From Burkholderia sp. (GTDB lineage: Bacteria; Pseudomonadota; Gammaproteobacteria; Burkholderiales; Burkholderiaceae): a DNA stretch of 64,000 nt. This document shows positions 26,349 to 35,420 of the stretch, one piece after another. Position 1 is the stretch's first letter. Each line of letters opens with the position of its first letter. The notes beneath the pieces are model-generated. The model was given only the letters and a program-made list of their open reading frames with translations, did not search any database and was not told where the DNA came from. Both the position numbers and the translations under genes were made by a program. Where the stretch lies: NCBI GenBank assembly GCA_031253835.1, contig JAIRVP010000047.1:30611-94610 (forward strand), written 5' to 3'.

Positions 26349-26365
26349 CGAGCGGGTGCGTGCCT

Positions 26366-26404
26366 GCGGCGGCGCGGCCGGAGACCGGCCGGCCGCGCCG
26401 CCGC
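26366..26404. terminator. 16-bp GC hairpin between convergent genes
   Basis: Positions 26366-26381 and 26389-26404 are perfect inverted repeats of 16 bp, all G/C, around a 7-base loop. It lies between the stops of the oxidoreductase and the TonB receptor. There is no T-run, so it may act as a bidirectional RNA-stabilising or roadblock hairpin rather than a classic terminator. Confidence 0.7.
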
Positions 26405-26414
26405 GCACGTACCG

Positions 26415-28532
26415 TCAGAACCGGTAGTTCGCGAGCACCTCGAACCGCCGGTCGTTGCCGAGCAGGTACTGCGTCTCGTTGTAGTACGCGGACTGCACGT
26501 AGCGGCGGTTGAACACGTTGTACGCGCGTGCGGTGATCGTCGTGTCCTTGCGCGGCTTCCACGCGAGGCCGAGGTCGACGGTCGTGTACGACGGCATCAC
26601 GAGCTGGTTCGCGGTATCGGCGAAGCGCTTGCCGACGTACTTGACGCCCGCGATGCCCGTCCAGTCCGGCGCGAAGCGCCAGCTCACCCACAGGTTCGCG
26701 AGCCGCTGCGGCACCGACACCGGCACGTTGCCCGCGCGCGACACCGTCGTGCCGCCGGACGACTGCTGGAAATCGTCGTACTTCGCGCGCAGGATCGACA
26801 CGTTCGCGTCGACGCGCCAGTCCTTCGCGATCTCCGCGCCGACCGTCGCCTCGAGCCCGCGCGACGACTGCCGGCCGACCTGGATCGACTGGTTCGGGTT
26901 CACCGGATCGGCCGTCAACAGGTTGCTCTTCACGATCCGGTACGCGGCGAGCGTCCATTCCGCCTTGCCGTCGAGGAACGACTGCTTCACGCCGATCTCG
27001 ATCTGCTTGCCGGTCGCGAGCGTGAAGTTCGCCTTCGACGCATTCAGCGACAGCAGCGAGCTGACCGGATCGGCCGACACCGAGTACTGGCCATACACGG
27101 CGAGACCGGGCCGCACGTCGTACACGGTGCCGATGCGCCAGCCGGTGTTCGCGAACACCTTCGTGAAGGCGCCGCCGTTCACGAGATCGTCGCGGTTCAC
27201 GCTCGCGTGGTCGTAGCGCAGGCCGCCGATCACCGACCAGCGCGGCGTGATCTCGAGCCGGTTCTCCGCGAACAGCGCGTACTGGTTCGACTGGCTGCGG
27301 TACTTCGGAACGGTACCGGCCGTGTTGATGAAACTGCCCGGGTCGAAGTTGAACGGATCGACCGTCGACGTGCCCGAATACGGCGAGTTGTTGTCGTGCT
27401 GGAACGTCGTGTGGTTGAACTCGAAGCCGGTCGAGAACGTGTTGCGCATGCCGAGCAGCGCGCTGCCGACGGTGGCCGTCGTCACGTTGCCGTACTGTTC
27501 CTGGTCGTGGAAGATCTCCGTGTAGCTGCTGCGCCGGACCTGCGCGGTCGACGGCAGGTACGTGTAGTACTCGGCGTCCTTCCAGTGACGGTTGCTCTTC
27601 ATCCGGTACAGCGTCGTCGTCACGTTCAGGCTGTCGCTCGGCTGCCAGTTCGCCGCCACGGTGGCCCAGCTGTCGCGGAACGCGATGTCGCTGTCGCCGG
27701 CGTTGTAGTTCTTCTTGTCGAGCGCGCGATCGCGCGCGCCGTTCACGAGCGGCACGCCGAAATACTGCATCGGGTGCATGAAGCCCTGCGCGTACGACGC
27801 CGTCACATACAGGTCGGGCGTCACGTCGTAGCGCAGCGCGCCGGAGACCGACAGGTTGCGCGAATCGCCGCGGTCGACCCAGTTCGACGAGCGGTTGCCG
27901 CTGATGTCGAAGCGGTACGACAGCTTGTCGTTGATCGCGCCGCCGCTGCCGAACGCGGCCCGCGCCGTGCCCTCGGTGCCGCCGCCGACCTGCAGCTCGT
28001 TGCGGATCGGCGTGCGCGCCGGCTTCTTCGGCACGATGTTGACCACGCCGCCGATCGCGCCTTCGCCGTAGATCACCGAAGCGGGGCCGCGCAGCACGTC
28101 GATATGGTCGACCGACCACGTGTCGAACGGGAACGTGACGCCGATCGCGCCGTACGGGCGTACGCCGTCGTAGAGCTGCGTGACCGACGATGCGCCGACG
28201 AAGCCGCGCGCACCGAGCTCCGAATTGCCGTTGCCGGGATGCGGCGACGCGCTGATGCCGGCGGCGCGGCTGACTGCGTCGATGATCGAACTGTCGCCGC
28301 GCGTGTCGAGCGTCGCGCGGTTGATCTGCTCGACGCTCGCGGGTGTTTCGAGCGACGACAGCCCGAGATGGCTGCCGGTGTCGAGCGGTTGCGTGAGCGC
28401 GGGCGCTTTCTGCGCATCGACGCGGATCGGGGCGAGCGTCGTGCCGGTGCGGTCGACGCCGCTTTCCTGTGCCTGCCCGGCCGGTGAGAAGGCCGCCAGC
28501 ACGGCGGCGGGCAGCATCAATCTGAACTTCAT
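26415..28532 (-). CDS. TonB-dependent siderophore receptor
   Basis: A 705-residue outer membrane receptor. A signal peptide (LMLPAAVLAAFSPAGQA) precedes a plug domain: PASVEQINRATLDTRGDSSI, AVSRAAGIS, the RGF box LGARGFVGASSV, and DVLRGPASVIYGEGAIGGVVNIVPKKP. A 22-strand barrel follows, ending RRFEVLANYRF. No signalling extension precedes the plug. ATG 28532 is supported by the signal peptide. It is the last gene of a minus-strand group with a PepSY membrane protein 41 bp upstream and a DUF2946 protein, pointing to siderophore or metal-chelate uptake with periplasmic reduction. The ligand is unknown. Confidence 0.93.
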   Translation of the reverse strand: MKFRLMLPAAVLAAFSPAGQAQESGVDRTGTTLAPIRVDAQKAPALTQPLDTGSHLGLSSLETPASVEQINRATLDTRGDSSIIDAVSRAAGISASPHPGNGNSELGARGFVGASSVTQLYDGVRPYGAIGVTFPFDTWSVDHIDVLRGPASVIYGEGAIGGVVNIVPKKPARTPIRNELQVGGGTEGTARAAFGSGGAINDKLSYRFDISGNRSSNWVDRGDSRNLSVSGALRYDVTPDLYVTASYAQGFMHPMQYFGVPLVNGARDRALDKKNYNAGDSDIAFRDSWATVAANWQPSDSLNVTTTLYRMKSNRHWKDAEYYTYLPSTAQVRRSSYTEIFHDQEQYGNVTTATVGSALLGMRNTFSTGFEFNHTTFQHDNNSPYSGTSTVDPFNFDPGSFINTAGTVPKYRSQSNQYALFAENRLEITPRWSVIGGLRYDHASVNRDDLVNGGAFTKVFANTGWRIGTVYDVRPGLAVYGQYSVSADPVSSLLSLNASKANFTLATGKQIEIGVKQSFLDGKAEWTLAAYRIVKSNLLTADPVNPNQSIQVGRQSSRGLEATVGAEIAKDWRVDANVSILRAKYDDFQQSSGGTTVSRAGNVPVSVPQRLANLWVSWRFAPDWTGIAGVKYVGKRFADTANQLVMPSYTTVDLGLAWKPRKDTTITARAYNVFNRRYVQSAYYNETQYLLGNDRRFEVLANYRF

Positions 28533-28573
28533 TGTTTCGGTTTCCTTCGAATGGGGGGAAGCGCTGGCGTCGA

Positions 28574-30043
28574 TCACGCTGCGGCGCGCGTCGCGCGGCC
28601 GAACAGCAGCCGGTCGACCAGCCAGACCGCGACGATCGTGATTCCCATCAGCGGGAAGACGATGCCGAGCAGCACGAGCCCGGCGATCCAGCCGCGCATC
28701 GGCGGCGTGCCGCGCTCGCGCGACGGGGCGCCCAGCGTTCCGGCCGGGCGGCGCTTCCACCACATCACGGTGCCCGTGACGGCCATCGCGGCCAGCCCGA
28801 GCGACAACACCGCGCAAATGATCTGGTTCGCGAGCCCGAAGTAGCGGCCCATGTGCAGCGACGTGCCGTACGACACGGCTTGCGATACCGCGCCGTAGTC
28901 GGCATAGCGGATGTCCTTCAGCACGGCGCCGCTGTACTGGTCGAGGTAGATCGTGCGTTCCGCCTTCGGGTCGGCCGGGAAGTACGACGCGGTGAACACG
29001 CCGTCCGCGCCGGACGGCAGCGCGAGCGTGTAGCCGCTCGTCACGCCGAGCCCGGCGACGATCGCGATCGCGCGGACCAGCGGCAGCGGTGCCGGCGTTG
29101 GCGCCGACGGCGAATGCGGAACGGGCACGTTGCCGACCGCCCACGGCGTTTGCGGCAACGGCAGGTCGTCCATCACCATCCCCGGCATCGATTCGCCGGC
29201 ATCGTGGTGATGGCCCGACGGTGCGGCGGCTTGCGCAGGCGCAGGCTCGGGTGTCGTTGCGGCGCCCGGTCGCGTCGAGCGCACCGACGAGCCGCCCCAG
29301 GTACCTTCCGGCGCGCCGAGGTTCACGGTCGCCGCGAGCGCCTTGAAGTTCTTGCCCCACGAGCCCGACCACGGCAGCCCCGTCAGGATGAACGCGACGG
29401 TGCCGGCGGCGAGCCAGATGCCGGCCGTCGCATGGAGGCTTTTCCACAGCGGCCGGCCGCGCAGCGACAGGTCGGGCCGCAGCGCACGCCCGACGCGTGC
29501 GGCGCCGCGCGGCCACCACAGCGCGATGCCGGTGCCGATCATCACGAAGGTCCAGCACGCGGCGAGCTCCATCAGCAGCTCGCCCGTCTTGCCGAGCAGC
29601 AGCTTGCGATGCAGCATCCGGTCGACCTGCATGAAGCGGTTGTCGACGCTCAGCGTGCCGAGCACGCTGCCGTCGTACGGGTTCACGTACACGCTCTCGC
29701 GGCTGCCGTCGCGCAGCCGGAAACCATACTCGGCGCTGCGGTCCGGCGCGGTCGATACCTGCACGGACACCGGTGTTGCGCCGGCCGGCATCGCGGTGCG
29801 TGCGCGGGCGAGCAGCGTGTCGGCGTCGAGCCGCGGCGTCGCGCGCGGCTCGACGACCAGCCGGTGCGGATACAGCAGCGGTTCGATCTGCGGCTGGAAG
29901 CAATAGAGCGTGCCCGTGATCGCGAGGATCACGAGGAACGGCATCACGAACAGGCCGGCATAGAAGTGCCAGCGCCAGAGCGTCCGGTAACCGGCGCTCG
30001 CGGAACGGGTGGGCGAGATTGCCCGATCGACGGTGGTCGACAT
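28574..30043 (-). CDS. PepSY-associated membrane protein (reductase-like)
   Basis: A 489-residue inner membrane protein of the PepSY_TM family. The first helix carries LWRWHFYAGLFVMPFLVILAITG in two pieces with the conserved His, then a PepSY-type domain (LYVNPYDGSVLGTL-like: VYVNPYDGSVLGTLSVDN). Three to four further helices follow. The linker around residues 250-310 is His/Pro/Ala-rich (SGHHHDAGESMPGMVMDDLP), a likely metal-binding loop. Related proteins (FoxB, PiuB) reduce ferric siderophores. It sits directly upstream of the TonB receptor, which fits release of iron or copper from an imported chelate. Confidence 0.88.
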   Translation of the reverse strand: MSTTVDRAISPTRSASAGYRTLWRWHFYAGLFVMPFLVILAITGTLYCFQPQIEPLLYPHRLVVEPRATPRLDADTLLARARTAMPAGATPVSVQVSTAPDRSAEYGFRLRDGSRESVYVNPYDGSVLGTLSVDNRFMQVDRMLHRKLLLGKTGELLMELAACWTFVMIGTGIALWWPRGAARVGRALRPDLSLRGRPLWKSLHATAGIWLAAGTVAFILTGLPWSGSWGKNFKALAATVNLGAPEGTWGGSSVRSTRPGAATTPEPAPAQAAAPSGHHHDAGESMPGMVMDDLPLPQTPWAVGNVPVPHSPSAPTPAPLPLVRAIAIVAGLGVTSGYTLALPSGADGVFTASYFPADPKAERTIYLDQYSGAVLKDIRYADYGAVSQAVSYGTSLHMGRYFGLANQIICAVLSLGLAAMAVTGTVMWWKRRPAGTLGAPSRERGTPPMRGWIAGLVLLGIVFPLMGITIVAVWLVDRLLFGRATRAAA

Positions 30044-30283
30044 GGTGTCAGCTCCTCGGGTTCGTCGAGCGGCGAGACCGGCGCGGGCCGGTTGCCGTCA
30101 ACGTGCGTCGCACCCGCGTGCGCGCATCGACGCAACGGGCGGCGCGGCGTCATGCGCAAACGAGGCGCGACGCGGCGTCGCCCGCGCGATGCGGGCAGGC
30201 GGATGAACGTGAATCAGGTCGTGTGAAACGAACGGCGTGAACGTGCATGCACGTCGACGTGCACGCGTCACGAGGCGAAACGT
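30044..30283. other. spacer with nested palindromes
   Basis: 240 bp between DUF2946 and the PepSY gene. TGCACGTCGACGTGCA at 30248-30263 is a perfect 16-bp palindrome overlapped by GTGCATGCAC at 30243-30252. It could be an operator or an mRNA processing structure within the operon; no gene fits. Confidence 0.5.
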
Positions 30284-30769
30284 TCAGCAGAACAGGGGAG
30301 GAGCGCGGGAAGGCGGGCGATCGTCGAATATCGATCGCACGAAAGGAAGACTGTCGAAGTGAACGCGGAACCGTCGCGGCGCCGCGGCCGGAAACAGCAG
30401 CACCAGCAGCACGAACGACGCGAGCGCGGTGAACAGCGCGGCACCGAAGGCGCACAGGCTGTCGCCGTTGCCGGAGGACGCCGTCGTGCCGGCGTGCGCA
30501 TCATGCTTGAGTGCATCGACCAGCGCCAACGCATCGTTGGCCGGCGTGATCGGCGCGCTCGCATCGAAGCGGGCGGCCAGCGCGGCGACGTTGACGATCA
30601 GCGGGCCGCGGCCCGAACACAGCACCACCGAGCCCGCATCCGGACCGTCCGGATCGAGCATCACGGCGCCCGACATCAGCGCGCGGGACAGCAGCGTCAC
30701 GAGGAGGAAACCCCACAGCAGCTGTCGCGCGACGCCTGGCCGAAGCAGGAAGCGGCGAAGTGCGTTCAT
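30284..30769 (-). CDS. DUF2946-type membrane protein
   Basis: A 161-residue protein starting MNALRRFLLRPGVARQLLWGF with one N-terminal and one C-terminal membrane segment (LLVTLLSRALMSGAVML and ALFTALASFVLLVLLFP). Between them are two cysteines (VVLCSGRG and GDSLCAFGAA) and a single-copy His. This is the DUF2946 layout, commonly found beside copper and TonB uptake genes. Probably the first gene of the operon with PepSY and the receptor, though 240 bp precede the next gene. Start ATG 30769; longer frames upstream run through the promoter. Confidence 0.75.
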   Translation of the reverse strand: MNALRRFLLRPGVARQLLWGFLLVTLLSRALMSGAVMLDPDGPDAGSVVLCSGRGPLIVNVAALAARFDASAPITPANDALALVDALKHDAHAGTTASSGNGDSLCAFGAALFTALASFVLLVLLFPAAAPRRFRVHFDSLPFVRSIFDDRPPSRAPPLFC

Positions 30770-30863
30770 GGCGCGCGATTGTACATCCGTTTGTACGGCG
30801 GGGCCGCCGCGTGGCACTGATGAGCGGGATCGGCCGGTGCGCGACAGGAAGCCGAACGCGGGG

Positions 30864-31427
30864 CTATTCCGTATTGCATGATCCTGGGCCCGGCGCAACG
30901 TTCGCGGGGCCGTACGACCAGGTGCCGTCGGCCAGCGCGGTCAGCACGTTGCCCGAGCGCCCGTCGTACAGATGCCACTGCTCGTCGGCCGGGTCGTCGC
31001 CGTACGGCCAGGTCGCCAGCGTGCCGCCGAGGTCGAAGTCGAACGCCCACGCACCCGGTTGGGCGCGCGGCGCGACCGAGGTCAGGAACTGTCCGTCGAG
31101 CTGCCGCGCGGCAGCCGCGATGTCGCCGGCGCGGGATTCGCTATGCGCGAGTTCGCGGCCGTCGAGCGCGATCGACCAGTGGCAGTAGCAGATCCACAGG
31201 TGTCCGTTGCCGGCGACGGTCACGTGCCGCGACGCCAGCCGGTCGCGCGCCGGGGCGGCCAGGCCGGACGCGCCGACGCGCGGCTCGCGCGGCTCGCGCT
31301 CATGCAGCGCGGGTTGCCCGAACTCGAACGTGAGGAAGCTGCCCTGGCCTTTCGTCACGGACCAGGCCGGCGTGTCGCAGATGGCCGGCCAGATCCGGTC
31401 GAAGTCGGCCGCGTTCACGAGGGGCAT
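30864..31427 (-). CDS. conserved protein of unknown function
   Basis: A 187-residue, probably cytoplasmic protein with no signal peptide. It is rich in aromatic residues and Asp (FDRIWPAICDTPAWSV, GHLWICYCHWSIALDGREL, WAFDFDLGGTLATWPYGDD, DEQWHLYDGRSGNVL). I do not recognise the family. It is followed by the DUF2946 gene after 94 bp on the same strand and preceded by the small gene at 31501, so a loose operon is possible but unproven. Confidence 0.6.
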   Translation of the reverse strand: MPLVNAADFDRIWPAICDTPAWSVTKGQGSFLTFEFGQPALHEREPREPRVGASGLAAPARDRLASRHVTVAGNGHLWICYCHWSIALDGRELAHSESRAGDIAAAARQLDGQFLTSVAPRAQPGAWAFDFDLGGTLATWPYGDDPADEQWHLYDGRSGNVLTALADGTWSYGPANVAPGPGSCNTE

Positions 31428-31500
31428 GTCGATGGACGGAACCCGGCGCGGCCGTGCCTGCCGCGATGGCCCTCCGTGGCAGCCGATGCGGTGTGCTGGT

Positions 31501-31824
31501 TCAAGCCGGATAGGAGTCGTCGACCTTCAGGTTCGCGAGCCGGAACAGCGTGCGCAGTGTCTGCGGATGAATGTCGCGGTGCGATGCCAGCGACGTCAGC
31601 ATGAAGTCGAGCACTTTCGCGTAGCGAAGCAGCACGAGGCAGCGTGCGAGATCGGGCGTACGGCCGCGCATGTCTTCGGCGAGGGTGACCATTTGCGTCG
31701 ACAGCGTGCGCGCCATCTCGAGTTCCATCTGCTGTTTTTCGGTCCAGTCGGGCAGCGGCTGTTCGAGCACCTTCGCGAGAAAGAGCTGGAACGCCGTATC
31801 GGACGAGTTGGGCAGCGCATCCAT
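31501..31824 (-). CDS. small helical protein of unknown function
   Basis: A 107-residue protein predicted all-helical (FQLFLAKVLEQPLPDWTEKQ, MELEMARTLSTQMVTLAEDM, LARCLVLLRYAKVLDFMLTS, HPQTLRTLFRLANL), no signal peptide. ATG 31824 is followed by an Asn/Asp-rich start. Unknown family; possibly a regulator-like four-helix protein. Separated by about 73 bp from the next gene on the same strand. Confidence 0.6.
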   Translation of the reverse strand: MDALPNSSDTAFQLFLAKVLEQPLPDWTEKQQMELEMARTLSTQMVTLAEDMRGRTPDLARCLVLLRYAKVLDFMLTSLASHRDIHPQTLRTLFRLANLKVDDSYPA

Positions 31825-32415
31825 GAAGAGCCTCGTGCGTGTGCGGATCGTTCGGGCGAATCCGTGGACGCGCCCGTGGGTGGATGTGTGTCCGCGCGTT
31901 GCTCGGCGCGGTGTTCACCCGAACGGAATGCAGGTTCCGTACCAGCGTTGCCAGACGATTGTTGAGTAATGTTGAGCCGTGATAACGCGACGTCGGCGAG
32001 TCCCGCCGGTACTGGATGGCGGCGACGGTCGAGGAAGGCATCCAGATGCGAGGCGCGACGTGTGCCGCGCATGCAAAACGGGTCGACGGGTCGAAATGCT
32101 TCAGGGATGTAACGTAACGCCCGCATAAAACCCGTCGCATGATTCCGTCGACGAACGGCCGCGACGATGCGTTTCGCGCGTCACGCCCACGTCTGACGTG
32201 CGTTCGCCGGTGCGACACGCCGGAACGGCACGCCCGTCGCCGTACAGCGGAAGCAGGCAGCGAATGCGCCGGGTGTTTCAAAACCGAGACGTATACGTGA
32301 GCGGCGATCCGGCTGCATGGCCGCTGAATTGGCCCAGCGAATTCGCGGCCAACTGTCCATGGGCAGACGGCGCGCGTTTGCCAACAATCTCCAGATCATC
32401 CCTGCGAGGTTCGAC
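31825..32415. other. intergenic region, no clear gene
   Basis: About 590 bp between a minus-strand small gene and the LysE-type gene. Several long overlapping open frames exist on both strands but none has a ribosome site or protein-like composition; they reflect high GC. The region must hold divergent promoters. A GAGG site at 32406 serves the exporter. Confidence 0.5.
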
Positions 32416-33048
32416 ATGAGCGTCCACGCCATCTTCTCGGCCAACCTGCTGCTCGCCTATACGGCTTACTTCATCGGTACGGCCAGCCCGGGGCCGAGCA
32501 ACCTGGCGATCATGTCGGTCGCCGCGAACCAGGGCCGCAAGGCGGCGCTCGCGTTCGCGCTCGGCGTCATTTCAGGGTCGATGTTCTGGGCGACGGTGGC
32601 GGCGCTCGGCGTGTCGGCCGCGCTGCTCGCGTGGTCGAAGCTGCTGGTCGCGATCAAGGTCTTCGGCGGGCTGTACCTGCTGTGGCTCGCGTTCAAGTCG
32701 GCGCGCACGGCGGTGGCGGGCCCGGCGGCGGCATCGGTGAGCGCGGCACGCGAGCCGCGGCTGTCGCGCTTCTACGTGCGCGGCGCGATGCTGCACCTGA
32801 CCAATCCGAAGGCGATCCTCGTATGGGTATCGATCGTCGCGCTGTCGTCGAACGGCGCGGGCGCGTCGCACGGCGCCGTCGTGCCGGGCTGCCTCGTGAT
32901 CGGCTGCCTGGTGTTCGGCGGCTATGCGCTCGTGTTCTCGATGGACGGTGCACGCCGGCTGTACGTGCGCGGCCGCCGTGCGATGGAGGCGTGTCTGGCG
33001 GTGGTGTTCGGCGTGGCGGGGATCCGGCTGCTGGTGACGAACGTCTAG
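32416..33048 (+). CDS. LysE family amino-acid exporter
   Basis: A 210-residue inner membrane exporter with about six helices. The diagnostic start is YTAYFIGTASPGPSNLAIMS, with the conserved Pro-Gly-Pro, followed by ALAFALGVISGS, LLVAIKVFGGLYLLWLAFKS and MLHLTNPKAILVWVSIVALS. It is the RhtB/LeuE branch. ATG 32416 follows GAGG; earlier in-frame starts are leader. Convergent with the GapN-type gene; no adjacent regulator. Confidence 0.92.
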   Translation: MSVHAIFSANLLLAYTAYFIGTASPGPSNLAIMSVAANQGRKAALAFALGVISGSMFWATVAALGVSAALLAWSKLLVAIKVFGGLYLLWLAFKSARTAVAGPAAASVSAAREPRLSRFYVRGAMLHLTNPKAILVWVSIVALSSNGAGASHGAVVPGCLVIGCLVFGGYALVFSMDGARRLYVRGRRAMEACLAVVFGVAGIRLLVTNV

Positions 33049-33116
33049 CCGCGCGGCCGTTGCCGAAACCCTCCGCCGCACCCACGCACGACGGAGGCCC
33101 CCGCATCAACGCGGCG

Positions 33117-34745
33117 TCAGAAGATGAAGCCCGTGTTGATGAACTTCGAGTGGTGATCCGACACGATCGAATCGAGCAGCTGCTTGCTGCTGTCGGTCTG
33201 CTTCGCGGCGACCATCGAGCGGATCGAGAACGCGCGCAGCGCGTCGCTCACCGACAGCGTGCCTTCGGCCGAATCCTTGCGGCCCGCGAACGGGAACACG
33301 TCCGGCCCGCGCTGGCACTGGCAGTTGATGTTCACGCGGCACACCTGGTTCACGAGCGGATCGACGAGCGCGCCGATCTGCGCGGGATCGGAACCGAAGA
33401 TGCTGACCTGCTGGCCGTGATCCGACGTCGTCACGTAGTCGAGCGCGGTCTCGACGTCGTCGAACGGCGCGACCGGAATGATCGGCCCGAACTGTTCCTC
33501 GCGGTACAGCTTCATTCCTTCCGACACCGGATACACGACGGCCGGATAGAACAGCGTCCTGCTGAATTCGCCGCCCGAATGATTGACGACCTGCGCGCCC
33601 TTCGCCTTCGCATCGTCGATCGCGTCCGTCATGTAAGCCGTGCGATGCATGCCCGGCAGCGGCGTGATGCTGACGCCTTTCTCCCACGGCATGCCGATCT
33701 TCAGCTGTTCGAGCGCCGCGGTGAAGCGCTTCAGGAATTCGTCGACGATCGAGCGGTGCACGAGCAGCATCTTCAGCGCGGTGCAGCGCTGGCCGTTGAA
33801 CGACAGCGCGCCGAGCAGGCACTCCTTCACGGTCAGGTCGAGATCGGCGTCGGGCAGCACGATCGCCGCGTTCTTCGCGTCGAGGCCGAGGATCGCGCGC
33901 AGCCGGTGCGACTTCGGGTGCTGCTTCTTCAGGTGATCTGCGACCTTGCTCGACCCGATCAGCGCGAGCACGTTGATCTTGCCCGACGCGAGCATGTGCG
34001 GCACGACCACCGCGCCCGGCGCGTAGATCGTGTTGATCACGCCCTTCGGGAACGCGTCGCGGAACGCTTCGAGCAGCGGCTCGAACAGCAGCGTGCCGTA
34101 CTGGGGCGGCTTGAACACCACGGTGTTGCCCATCAGCAGCGCGGGGATCAGCGTCGCGAACGTCTCGTTCAGCGGATAGTTGTACGGGCCCATGCACAGC
34201 ACGACGCCGAGCGGCGTGCGGCGGATCTGGCCGATCGTGCCTTCCGCGATCACGAAGCGCGAGTTCGCGTTGTCGAGCTCCTTCAGCGCGTCGATCGTCT
34301 GCGTCATGTACGTGACGGTGCGATCGAATTCCTTCTGCGAATCGGCGAGGCTCTTGCCGATCTCCCACATGATCAGGTTCACGACGAGCTCGCGCTGCGC
34401 GACCATCCGCTTGATGAAGTCCTGCATGCACGCGATGCGCTGCTCGACCTTCATCGTCGGCCACTCGCCGCGGCCCGCATCGTACGCGCGCACCGCGGCG
34501 TCGAGCGCCGCATCGCTTTCCGTTTCGCCCATCACCGGGTAGCTGCCGATCTCGACCTGCTCGACGCTGCCGTCCGCCTGTCGCACGCACACGGGCGACA
34601 GCACGGTCTTGGTCGCGCCGTCCCACGGTCGCAGTTCGCCGTCGACGAGCGACACGCGCTGGTGGATCGGTGCGCTGAGCCGGAACTCGGCGGGGATGTC
34701 CTGAAAGGCGGGAAACAGCTGCTGCAGGGAGGCGGAATCGGGCAT
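33117..34745 (-). CDS. gapN: GapN-type NADP-dependent glyceraldehyde-3-phosphate dehydrogenase
   Basis: A 542-residue aldehyde dehydrogenase superfamily protein annotated by resemblance to non-phosphorylating GAPDH, which makes 3-phosphoglycerate and NADPH directly. Visible: oxyanion Asn189 in CMGPYNYPLNE, coenzyme segment IGSSKVADHL, and the catalytic Cys321 in FNGQRCTALK. Unusually, the place of the general-base Glu, 34 residues before the Cys, reads GLDAK, so the residue aligned with Glu is Gly287. ATG 34745 agrees with family length; an upstream in-frame extension to 34841 is unlikely. Role in cytoplasmic carbon metabolism is inferred. Confidence 0.8.
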   Translation of the reverse strand: MPDSASLQQLFPAFQDIPAEFRLSAPIHQRVSLVDGELRPWDGATKTVLSPVCVRQADGSVEQVEIGSYPVMGETESDAALDAAVRAYDAGRGEWPTMKVEQRIACMQDFIKRMVAQRELVVNLIMWEIGKSLADSQKEFDRTVTYMTQTIDALKELDNANSRFVIAEGTIGQIRRTPLGVVLCMGPYNYPLNETFATLIPALLMGNTVVFKPPQYGTLLFEPLLEAFRDAFPKGVINTIYAPGAVVVPHMLASGKINVLALIGSSKVADHLKKQHPKSHRLRAILGLDAKNAAIVLPDADLDLTVKECLLGALSFNGQRCTALKMLLVHRSIVDEFLKRFTAALEQLKIGMPWEKGVSITPLPGMHRTAYMTDAIDDAKAKGAQVVNHSGGEFSRTLFYPAVVYPVSEGMKLYREEQFGPIIPVAPFDDVETALDYVTTSDHGQQVSIFGSDPAQIGALVDPLVNQVCRVNINCQCQRGPDVFPFAGRKDSAEGTLSVSDALRAFSIRSMVAAKQTDSSKQLLDSIVSDHHSKFINTGFIF

Positions 34746-35046
34746 GACGGTCTCGTTTGACGGGGTGTCCGGGAAGGACGGGCGATGCGAATCCTGAGCT
34801 GAATGATCCTCGATCCTGAATCGGCATGATGACGCGCACACGGCGATGCGTCATGCGGGAACCTGGCCGGATCAATGAATGGAACCAGTTCCATTAAAAA
34901 GGAACGCCGTCGCGAATGCAAGAATTGCCGAACCGCGGCGCGTGAAATGAAAGCATTTGGAAAGATTGTTGCCGAATGGCCGGTATAACGTCCCTGACGC
35001 ATCCGCAAACGTTTCACTCTGACCGGTTTGAGCGGATAATGGCGCA

Positions 35047-35192
35047 GCGCGGCGAAGAAAAAAATGAAGTGAACCTGAGAGCAGACGTAGTGAAGAACAG
35101 AAGTAGGTCCGCCGCGTTGCCGATGCGAGGTCGGCTGCCCGGAGCGCCGGGTCGGGGTTGCCCGGTCCGGCGCGCGCCGGACTTTTCCATGC
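35047..35192 (+). ncRNA. small RNA candidate ending in an intrinsic terminator
   Basis: GTCCGGCGC-GCGCCGGAC at 35170-35187 is a perfect palindrome directly followed by TTTTCC, a good terminator on the plus strand although no gene precedes it. Upstream, TTTCAC (35012) and GATAAT (35035-35040) at 17 bp spacing form a plausible promoter. This defines a transcript of roughly 145 nt between two protein genes. Purely structural evidence. Confidence 0.35.
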
Positions 35193-35420
35193 GTCCCGCC
35201 TGCTTGGCCACATCCTTCGTGGTCCTCTCCAGATTCTCCGTCGCCGTTTCCCGAATCCCGCCTTCCGCCTGATCGTCTTCGCATGATGCGGTCGATCCAA
35301 TTCTTTCGTTTTCATTACGTCCCGAGCGGATAAAACCCGCGAAACGGAAAGGCATTCGTCAGGAATGCAGAGCGCCATGCGCACGCACGTTGCGGACAGG
35401 CGACACGTTAAAAATTAACT

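Noticed and set aside
26415..29903. One continuous 1162-codon minus frame spanning the receptor and the PepSY region
   Set aside because: The PepSY protein is encoded in another frame with clear family motifs; the receptor starts at 28532 with a signal peptide.
32631..34760. Very long plus-strand open frame over the dehydrogenase gene
   Set aside because: Antisense shadow of the GapN-type gene; His/Arg/Asp-rich composition and no start signal.
35014..35355. Minus-strand frame with a helical-looking segment before the TonB receptor
   Set aside because: Crosses the terminator hairpin and lacks a ribosome site; the RNA interpretation fits better.
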